From the NCBI GenBank assembly GCA_023391895.1, contig JAEWAC010000025.1, forward strand, positions 1 to 13,640: DNA of 13,640 nt. Reading direction: 5' to 3'. Positions 8,040-13,640 of this stretch are shown here, piece by piece. This DNA is from Bacteroidota bacterium. Lineage in GTDB: Bacteria > Bacteroidota > Bacteroidia > Chitinophagales > Chitinophagaceae. Positions within the stretch are counted from its first letter, which is position 1; every line of letters starts with the position of its first letter. The notes under the pieces are model-generated. The model was not told the origin of the DNA. It worked only from the letters and a program-made list of their open reading frames with translations, and made no database searches. Position numbers and translations under genes: made by a program.

Positions 8040-8083
8040 TGCACCCTACTTCTATAAACGGTATAAAAAGCTTACCCAGAGGC

Positions 8084-8113
8084 TTTTATAATCATGGCAT
8101 AATCGTAGTTTCG
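8084..8113 (+). promoter_or_regulatory. Weak candidate promoter for the regulator-kinase operon
   Basis: TTTT (8084-8087), an 18-base spacer, and TAGTTTCG (8106-8113) approximate the Bacteroidota primary-sigma pattern TTTG / TAnnTTTG with one mismatch in each box. It would start transcription about 15 bases before the ATG at 8136. An overlapping sigma-54-like reading (TGGCA at 8095-8099, with G but not GC at the -12 position) is poorer. Both are tentative. Confidence 0.25.
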
Positions 8114-8135
8114 TTCTAAGCAACCATATCCCACT

Positions 8136-9491
8136 ATGTCATTGAAAAATGCATCTGTATTAATAATTGATGATGATGTTGATGTTCTAACTGCTGTCCG
8201 CCTGCTGTTACGTCCCGAAGTAAAAGAAGTGGTGACGGAGAAAAATCCGGAAAACATCCGCAGCCTCCTGGCCCGTCAGTCGTTTGATGCGATCCTGCTG
8301 GACATGAACTTCAACTCCTCCATCCACACCGGCAATGAAGGTATTTATTGGCTCAACAAGATCAAAGAACTGAAATCAGACGCAGCGGTGATCATGATCA
8401 CGGCTTATGGTGACATCGACCTGGCGATCCGCTCGTTAAAAGAAGGTGCTTTTGACTTTGTGGTCAAGCCATGGCACAATGAAAAACTGCTCGCTACCAT
8501 AACGGAGGCGGTCAAAAGCAAGTCCAACAAAGCCGCCGGCAACTCCTTAAAAAGCCCATCTTTAATTGGCCATGAACTGCTGGGCGAGTCGGAAGTCATG
8601 CAGGACATCTTTTACAAAATAAAAAAGATTGCCCCTACGGATGCCAACATACTGATACTGGGTGAAAACGGCACGGGTAAAGACCTGATTGCCAAAGCCA
8701 TTCACCAGCACTCCCTGCGGGCCAACCAGCCTTTTGTAAAAGTAGATGTAGGGGCTCTGACGGAATCCCTGTTTGAAAGCGAACTGTTCGGTCATAAAAA
8801 AGGCGCTTTTACCGATGCCCGGGAAGACCGGCAGGGACGGTTTGAAGCAGCCCAGGGCGGCACCCTGTTTTTAGATGAGATTGGAAACATCACACTCTTT
8901 CAGCAGGCCAAATTGCTGACTGTATTACAAAACCGGCAGGTAACCCGCCTGGGTACCAATACGCCTGTTCCGGTAGATATCCGGCTGGTCTGCGCCACCA
9001 ATGTACCCATGAGCGAGCTGGCCAATGAAAGCCGCTTTCGCAAAGACCTGATCTACCGGATCAATACGGTCGAAATTGTGGTGCCGCCCCTGCGAAAGCG
9101 GGGCAACGACATTCTTTTGCTGGCCCGGCAATTCAGTAAAATTTACTGCAATAAATACCTGAAGCCGGACATGGAAATAGAAAAAAAGGCTTTGGAAAAA
9201 TTAATGCATTATCATTACCCCGGCAATGTGCGGGAGCTGCAGTATGCGATAGAAAGAGCGGTGATCATGGCCGACGGACCAGCGCTGGAAGCAAAAGATA
9301 TTATTTTTTCACCCATTGAAGCGATGGCCGTGGAAGAAGTGCAGGCGGATCAAACCAACCTGAGCTCGGTAGAAAAAAACACCATCCTGCGGGTGATTGA
9401 AAAGCACAATGGCAATATTTCAAAAGCTGCCAAAGAACTGGGTATTACCCGTACGGCCTTGTACAGAAGATTGAACAAATATGACATATAA
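8136..9491 (+). CDS. Sigma-54-dependent response regulator (NtrC/AtoC-type: REC, AAA+, Fis HTH)
   Basis: 451 residues in three domains. The receiver domain spans about 6-125, with acidic pocket D12/D13, phospho-acceptor D56 (in ILLDMNFN), T89 and K111. The AAA+ sigma-54 interaction domain spans about 143-375, with Walker A GENGTGKD (176-183), Walker B GGTLFLDE (241-248), and an arginine-finger region FRKDLIYRIN (301-310). The C-terminal Fis-type helix-turn-helix is at about 413-449 (NISKAAKELGITRTALYRRL). The sigma-54 contact loop reads GAFTDA (223-228) instead of the canonical GAFTGA. Other family members tolerate changes at this glycine, so activity is not excluded. The receiver has a slightly long loop after D56 (NFNSSIHTGNEGI). 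It is the first gene of a plus-strand operon with its kinase and is divergent from the exporter operon, which is its likeliest target. It probably binds the two dyads at 8000-8039. Confidence 0.96.
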   Translation: MSLKNASVLIIDDDVDVLTAVRLLLRPEVKEVVTEKNPENIRSLLARQSFDAILLDMNFNSSIHTGNEGIYWLNKIKELKSDAAVIMITAYGDIDLAIRSLKEGAFDFVVKPWHNEKLLATITEAVKSKSNKAAGNSLKSPSLIGHELLGESEVMQDIFYKIKKIAPTDANILILGENGTGKDLIAKAIHQHSLRANQPFVKVDVGALTESLFESELFGHKKGAFTDAREDRQGRFEAAQGGTLFLDEIGNITLFQQAKLLTVLQNRQVTRLGTNTPVPVDIRLVCATNVPMSELANESRFRKDLIYRINTVEIVVPPLRKRGNDILLLARQFSKIYCNKYLKPDMEIEKKALEKLMHYHYPGNVRELQYAIERAVIMADGPALEAKDIIFSPIEAMAVEEVQADQTNLSSVEKNTILRVIEKHNGNISKAAKELGITRTALYRRLNKYDI

Positions 9492-10824
9492 CAAACTGGA
9501 GTGGCGCATTTTAATAAGAGTGGCCGCACTGACCCTTGTGCTGTCCGCCCTGTCGTTTTTGATCGTCACCAAAAACTTTATGTTTCTGGTGTTCCTGGTG
9601 CCGCTGGTCGTTTTCCAGGTGCTGGAGCTGATCCGCTTTCACCGCAAGGCCTATGAAGAACTCAACCAGTTTGTGGAGTCCGTTCATTACCGCGACTTCT
9701 CCCGCTATTTTGATGTAAAACACGCACCGGCCGATCTGCAGCCCCTGCGCGAAGGGTTCAATGAAATTAATTCTACTTTCAAAGTCATCAGCAAGGAAAA
9801 AGAAACCCAGTACCAGTACCTGCAAAAAATACTGGAACTGGTAGACACCGGCATTCTTTCCTATGCGGTGGAAAGTGGCGAAGTGGTATGGATGAATGAA
9901 ACTTTAAAAAGAATGCTGCAGCTGCCGTATCTCAAAACCATTCATTCCCTGCAAAAACGCCATCCTGATCTGTATAATGAAATCACGGCCCTGCAATCAG
10001 GCAATGGCAAAGTGGTAACGGCACATGTGGAAAAGGATGCTTTTAAAATCCTGTTATCGGCCACGGCTTTTCAAACCGAAGGCAGCATATACAAACTCAT
10101 TGCTTTTCAAAATGTCAACGAAGCTTTGGACGAAACCGAGTCCAGGGCATGGCAAAAGCTGCTGAGTGTGATGACCCATGAAATCATGAATTCAGTAGCG
10201 CCCATTTCCTCCCTGGCAGAAACCCTCAGAAAGCGGCTGCACCAGAGCAACGACCAGCTGACGGATGCCGCCACGGTAGAAGACCTTGAAATAGGCATAG
10301 AAACCATTCAAAGAAGAAGCGAAGGGTTATTGAAGTTTGCCGAAACCTACCGCAACCTCAACAAAATTACCACCCTGCACCTGCAAAAGGTGTACCTCCG
10401 CGAACTGTTTGCCAACCTGCACCAGCTGATGCAACCTACCTTTGAGCAAAAAAATATAGAGTTTGAAATTATTTTAAAAGATCCGCAGTTGTGCCTGCAG
10501 GCCGACCCCAATCTGCTGGAACAGGTACTGATCAACCTGGTGGTCAATGCCATTGAAGCTACCAAAGAAGTGCCGGCACCCAAAATCGTATTGTCGGCGG
10601 AACAAAACCTGCACCGGAAAATTACTTTGAAGGTGGCAGACAACGGTCATGGCATTCCGCAAGAACTGCTAGACAAGATTTTTGTTCCTTTTTTCAGTAC
10701 CAAAAAACATGGCAGCGGTATTGGTTTGAGTCTTTGCAAACAAATTATCATGCTGCACCGCGGCACCATCCAGGTACAATCAGTTGAAGGGCAAGGCACG
10801 GCTTTCTTCCTGCAGTTTGGCTAA
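9481..10824 (+). CDS. Sensor histidine kinase with back-to-back membrane helices, no periplasmic sensor domain
   Basis: 447 residues. Two hydrophobic helices at about 10-29 and 33-50 are joined by only T-K-N, so virtually nothing is exposed outside the membrane. A linker (about 54-105) and a PAS-like region (about 110-215) lead to the dimerisation domain, with phospho-accepting H233 in MTHEIMNSVAPI. The ATPase domain follows: N-box around N352/N356, G1 DNGHG (387-391), F-box FVPFFSTK (401-408), and G2 GSGIGLSL (411-418). All catalytic elements are intact. Its ATG at 9481 overlaps the last 11 bases of the regulator gene (TAA at 9489-9491), which implies translational coupling and a cognate pair. 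It should autophosphorylate and pass phosphate to D56 of the regulator. The missing extracytoplasmic domain suggests it senses within the membrane, through a partner protein, or through its PAS-like region. Confidence 0.95.
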   Translation: MTYNKLEWRILIRVAALTLVLSALSFLIVTKNFMFLVFLVPLVVFQVLELIRFHRKAYEELNQFVESVHYRDFSRYFDVKHAPADLQPLREGFNEINSTFKVISKEKETQYQYLQKILELVDTGILSYAVESGEVVWMNETLKRMLQLPYLKTIHSLQKRHPDLYNEITALQSGNGKVVTAHVEKDAFKILLSATAFQTEGSIYKLIAFQNVNEALDETESRAWQKLLSVMTHEIMNSVAPISSLAETLRKRLHQSNDQLTDAATVEDLEIGIETIQRRSEGLLKFAETYRNLNKITTLHLQKVYLRELFANLHQLMQPTFEQKNIEFEIILKDPQLCLQADPNLLEQVLINLVVNAIEATKEVPAPKIVLSAEQNLHRKITLKVADNGHGIPQELLDKIFVPFFSTKKHGSGIGLSLCKQIIMLHRGTIQVQSVEGQGTAFFLQFG

Positions 10825-10999
10825 ACCCTGTTCATCTAATCATTTGGCAACAGAAAAGATTGGGTTTGTATTTCTCCTTAAAGAGATAAAAACTATAGCT
10901 GCAGCCGTCCTCATGCACATAGTTCAGTAAATGAATCGGCCGCTTTCTTTTAATGACAATTTAGGGTTTTGAACCTTTTTAAGTTCGGTTCAGGATCTT

Positions 11000-11134
11000 T
11001 TATTTGCCGCGGCGTTTTGGCCAAAAGTTCAGCACCACATAAAAAACCAGGTTGAATGCCAGCACCGCCACCAGGTACTTATCAAATGATTGCGCTGCAA
11101 TACCACTAGCCAGTAAACTCATTAAATGCAACAT
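11000..11134 (-). CDS. Small single-helix membrane protein (44 residues), unrecognised
   Basis: ATG at 11134, TAA at 11000-11002, 44 codons. A second possible start is Met5. After a short N-terminal hydrophobic stretch (LMSLLASGIAA) and polar residues QSFDKY comes one clear membrane helix at about 20-37 (LVAVLAFNLVFYVVLNFW). It closes with the basic tail PKRRGK, which predicts a cytoplasmic C-terminus. This amphitopic composition with a positive tail is typical of a real small membrane protein and unusual for a chance frame. It stands alone between the kinase gene and the glycosyltransferase gene, with long flanks on both sides, so context gives no function. I do not recognise the family. Confidence 0.55.
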   Translation of the reverse strand: MLHLMSLLASGIAAQSFDKYLVAVLAFNLVFYVVLNFWPKRRGK

Positions 11135-11496
11135 ATTTATGATATAACATCTTTTGTACCAGAACCGGCCTGCTACCTGCCACTTCTATTAGCCAGCTTT
11201 TTGTTTTGCATCAGCAAAGGGGTTTAGTAGAAAAATCCAATTCAGAACTATGTTGATAGCTGCAGGGAGTAGTGCAAATAACCATCAACATTCATTAAAA
11301 ACCAGTCGTTTATAAAACCATACAGAAGAAGCGGTCATGCCCGGTACTTGTAGGGCAATATCCGGAAATTAGTTAACCACTATAGGCTTATTGGGATTTT
11401 AATTTTGTTAAAACTGGTAGCAACTACACCCAAGCCATCTTTCATTGCCATGAACCCTGGTAATATGGGTTTTTAAAAGGTTTTAATTGACCGGTG
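11135..11496. other. Gene-free stretch upstream of the small membrane ORF
   Basis: In both strands only frames of about 25 codons or fewer were found, none with a recognisable start, signal or domain. A weak 5-bp stem at 11453-11471 (AACCC...GGGTT followed by TTTT on the plus strand) has no upstream plus-strand gene to terminate. The stretch is AT-rich and probably holds the promoter of the 44-residue ORF and the 3' end of the glycosyltransferase transcript. Confidence 0.5.
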
Positions 11497-12501
11497 CTAT
11501 TTCTTCTGCTGCCAGCGAAACAGGTTTTTGGCATACAACAGGGACACAAAAAACAAGGTCATGGGATTGATATGGAGCTGCAGGGCGCCTTTGGCATAAT
11601 GCAGGGCAGCCTCCGGATTTTTGAGATACACCCCATGTGCGTGCCGGGCAAAATAGATCGACTTTGTTTTTAAAGCATGGGTTTTTAAAGGTTTTCTTAT
11701 TTCTGCCGGTAGGTAATCCTGAATGATGTTGATAACGGTCTTGAGGTCTTTGATATATTGGCCCGAAGCAATGGAACTGCTGCTGATGTTATTGGGATGC
11801 ACCCGGTAGATGGCCAGGCACTTAGGCGAGTAGGCTACCGGGTAATGGGCGGCAATACGGGTCCACATTTCCCAGTCCTCTCCATAATGAACGGCAAAAA
11901 AGCTACCCAGCTTTTCATACACTTCTCTTTTGACCACAATAGAAGGCGGCTGTATCAACTGCCGGCCTGCAATGCGGGTCAGCCAGTTGCCAATAAGTCC
12001 GGGCTCGTCCTGGATTTGCCTTTCAATTCCGGTTTCGTAGCCCCGGTGGTTCATGTACGAGTTTTTGGTAAAGGCAGCCCCAGCCTGCGGGTACGTATCC
12101 AGCAGATACTTGATTTCCTTGTAAAAGCCGCTTTTTACCTGGTCATCGCCATGTAATATATGTACCCAATGACCCTGCGAGCGGTTCAGGCAGGTTTCAA
12201 AGTTGCGCAGGCTGCCCACGTTGGCCGGCTGACGAAAAAAACGGACCCGTCCCCGGCCCACTTCCTGCACCAGCGCTTCCACATCGCCATCGGTGCTGTG
12301 GTCGTCTATTACTTCAATCTGCATCCACTCCTCGCCGGGATCCTGGGTCAAAACGCATTCCAGCGTATCTTTTAAAAACCCTATACAGTTATAAGTGGGT
12401 ATCATCACCGACCACAAAGGCCTGTTTTCAGCTTGTATAGGTTGGATCATAGGGGGCGATGGCGGAATACGATCATTCATGGAAGGGCTGTTATTATACA
12501 A
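11497..12501 (-). CDS. Glycosyltransferase family 2 (GT-A fold)
   Basis: 334 residues. The GT-A catalytic domain occupies about 29-235. It has the opening strand WSVMIPTYNC (30-39), nucleotide-binding VIDDHSTDGD (64-73), the metal-binding DxD-like motif HGDD (117-120), and the candidate catalytic base in GEDWEMW (E208/D209). A helical C-terminal tail with a moderately hydrophobic segment near 312-325 may touch the membrane. It would transfer a sugar from a nucleotide-activated donor to a growing glycan at the cytoplasmic face; donor and acceptor are not deducible. The first 28 residues are proline-rich and precede the fold, so Met8 (12480) or Met18 are alternative starts to the ATG at 12501. 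It is divergent from a polysaccharide ABC exporter gene, which supports a role in capsule, O-antigen-like or exopolysaccharide synthesis. Confidence 0.92.
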   Translation of the reverse strand: MYNNSPSMNDRIPPSPPMIQPIQAENRPLWSVMIPTYNCIGFLKDTLECVLTQDPGEEWMQIEVIDDHSTDGDVEALVQEVGRGRVRFFRQPANVGSLRNFETCLNRSQGHWVHILHGDDQVKSGFYKEIKYLLDTYPQAGAAFTKNSYMNHRGYETGIERQIQDEPGLIGNWLTRIAGRQLIQPPSIVVKREVYEKLGSFFAVHYGEDWEMWTRIAAHYPVAYSPKCLAIYRVHPNNISSSSIASGQYIKDLKTVINIIQDYLPAEIRKPLKTHALKTKSIYFARHAHGVYLKNPEAALHYAKGALQLHINPMTLFFVSLLYAKNLFRWQQKK

Positions 12502-12666
12502 AAATGAAATTAATAACTTAAAAAACGTCAGCGACTAAAATATTATGGATTACTAAAAAAATACAAGCCATTAATCCCAATAGCCACCCAAAGTTTATAT
12601 TTTGCAGCGATTTATCGATCCTTAAACTAAACTGTTTCTATATAATTGAACACAGATCATCCATCC
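12502..12666. other. Divergent intergenic region with presumed promoters
   Basis: About 165 AT-rich bases separate the minus-strand glycosyltransferase from the plus-strand export permease, so both promoters should lie here. A -7-like TATATTTTG at 12596-12604 faces the permease, but no matching -33 TTTG lies at the expected distance. I therefore make no firm promoter call. No operator-like dyad was seen. Confidence 0.35.
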
Positions 12667-13536
12667 ATGGCGTCTTATCTCTCCCAGTCACCAGCCAGTG
12701 AACAGTGGACGAGAATTGTAGAGCCTAAAACCAGGCTTTTGGATTTGCGGCTGCAGGAACTTTGGCGCTATCGGGATTTGATTGCCATGTTTGTACGGCG
12801 TGATTTTGTGGCCAATTTTAAGCAAACCATTCTGGGGCCCTTGTGGTTTTTTCTACAGCCCTTGCTTACCACGCTTACTTATGTTCTTATTTTTGGCCGG
12901 GTAGCCAAACTTTCTACGGACGGTCAACCCATGCTGCTTTTTTACCTGGCGGGCGTAACCCTGTGGAATTTTTTTTCTGAGACCCTCAACCGAACGGCCG
13001 CCGTGTTTAAAGAAAACGAACACCTGTTTGGCAAGGTTTACTTTCCACGGCTCACCATGCCGGTTTCGATTGTTATTTCCAAACTGATTCGCTTTTTGAT
13101 TCAACTTTCGCTCTTTTGGATTGTTTGGGGCTATTACTTAACTAAGACAGATACCTTACAGCCCAATGGGCTCATACTGCTTACCCCCGTACTGATAGTA
13201 ATAATAAGCCTGTTGGCATTAGGCATCGGCATGATCATCAGCGCGATCACCAACAAGTACAAAGACCTGACTTTTTTAATGGCATTTGGCATTCAGTTGT
13301 CTATGTTTGCCACACCCATTATATATCCGGCCAGTTCCGTGCCACCACAATATCAATGGCTGCTGATGGCGAACCCCATGAGCGCGGTAGTGGAAACATT
13401 CCGGTATGCTTATTTAGGGTCCGGCACCTTCAGCTGGCTGTATTTAGGATATAGTTTTACCGTTGCATTGGTTATTCTAACGCTGGGCGTGATTATCTTC
13501 AATAAAGCAGAAAAAAACTTTACGGACATCGTTTAA
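12667..13536 (+). CDS. ABC-2 type polysaccharide export permease (Wzm/TagG-like)
   Basis: 289 residues from the ATG at 12667. An in-frame TTG at 12646 would add seven residues (M/L-NTDHPS), but the ATG is the simpler choice. An amphipathic N-terminal segment (LRLQELWRYRDLIAMFVRRDFVANFKQTILGPLW) is followed by about six membrane helices, near 56-78, 90-105, 133-158, 169-194, 203-221 and 258-280. The arrangement, the motif KQTILGPLWFFLQP, and the late segment MANPMSAVVETFRYAYLG are typical of ABC-2 permeases exporting O-antigen or teichoic-acid-type polymers linked to undecaprenyl phosphate. The partner ATPase gene begins 57 bases downstream. No truncation is seen. Confidence 0.93.
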   Translation: MASYLSQSPASEQWTRIVEPKTRLLDLRLQELWRYRDLIAMFVRRDFVANFKQTILGPLWFFLQPLLTTLTYVLIFGRVAKLSTDGQPMLLFYLAGVTLWNFFSETLNRTAAVFKENEHLFGKVYFPRLTMPVSIVISKLIRFLIQLSLFWIVWGYYLTKTDTLQPNGLILLTPVLIVIISLLALGIGMIISAITNKYKDLTFLMAFGIQLSMFATPIIYPASSVPPQYQWLLMANPMSAVVETFRYAYLGSGTFSWLYLGYSFTVALVILTLGVIIFNKAEKNFTDIV

Positions 13537-13593
13537 TCTTATTATCCAAGTCCTTCTTTACAGGCTTTTTATTTAAATTTATTTCAATACTTC

Positions 13594-13640
13594 ATGGGTG
13601 ATACTGTCATAAAAGTAGAAGATGTGGGAAAGCTTTACCG
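13594..13640 (+). CDS. ABC transporter ATP-binding protein, polysaccharide export (Wzt/TagH-like), partial N-terminus
   Basis: An ATG at 13594 opens a frame running off the right edge: MGDTVIKVEDVGKLY followed by an incomplete codon. The pattern 'I-K-V-E-x-V-x-K-x-Y-R' is the standard first strand of ABC ATPases. Its position after the ABC-2 permease marks it as the energising subunit. Walker motifs lie outside the window, so the call rests on a short N-terminus plus context. Confidence 0.75.
   Translation, partial: MGDTVIKVEDVGKLY

Noticed and set aside
8062..8090. Imperfect inverted repeat TATAAAAAGC / GCTTTTATA
   Set aside because: It is AT-rich with a one-base bulge and no GC stem or clear T-run. 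It may be incidental to the promoter region and is too weak for a terminator or operator call.
7897..8091. 64-codon plus-strand frame in the divergent control region
   Set aside because: It starts within the hairpin, runs through both dyads, and has no protein-like features. It is probably a chance frame over regulatory DNA.
10970..10992. TGAACC...GGTTCA inverted repeat downstream of the small membrane ORF
   Set aside because: A 6-bp stem with an 11-base loop and no T-run on either strand. Not supported as a terminator.

Overview
The window looks like chromosomal DNA from a member of the Bacteroidota, most likely a Chitinophagaceae-type soil or environmental bacterium. This placement is inferred from protein style and was not searched. 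The support is: tandem FtsX/MacB-type permeases of about 785 residues ending in 'NPVKtLRTE', weak or absent Shine-Dalgarno sequences, and a divergently encoded NtrC-type regulator with a short membrane kinase. No tRNA, rRNA, insertion sequence, phage gene or CRISPR array was seen.

Left part (1-7850, all minus strand): an exporter operon. Reading in the direction of transcription, it holds a membrane-anchored periplasmic adaptor (HlyD/MacA type, GTG start at 7850), a possible 52-residue secreted peptide or small lipoprotein (6567-6409), a MacB/LolD-type ATPase (6388-5711), and three tandem paralogous FtsX-type permeases (5638-3278, 3251-894, and one from 884 that runs off the left edge). Gaps are 9 to 72 bases. 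No outer-membrane TolC-like gene is visible in the part shown.

Middle (7851-10824): a control region and a plus-strand two-gene operon. The control region holds two dyad-symmetric sites about two helical turns apart, suited to an NtrC-type activator. It also holds a 9-bp perfect stem followed by a T-run just upstream of the adaptor start. The plus-strand genes are a response regulator (receiver, AAA+ sigma-54 activator, Fis-type helix-turn-helix) and a histidine kinase, overlapping by 11 bases. The kinase has two membrane helices joined by only a few residues and so has no periplasmic sensor domain. This suggests an intramembrane-sensing kinase that may read the state of the neighbouring transporter, by analogy with BceS/BceAB of Firmicutes. 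The inferred circuit is: the kinase senses envelope or transporter state, the regulator binds the dyads, and the exporter operon is switched on. This module is the best candidate in the window for a little-described system.

Right part (10825-13640): a gene-poor stretch of 672 bases containing one convincing small membrane-protein ORF (44 residues, minus strand). It is followed by a GT2-family glycosyltransferase (minus). Divergently transcribed from that are an ABC-2 polysaccharide-export permease (Wzm/TagG-like) and the first codons of its ATPase partner (Wzt/TagH-like), cut by the right edge. This is probably the edge of a surface-polysaccharide locus unrelated to the exporter.
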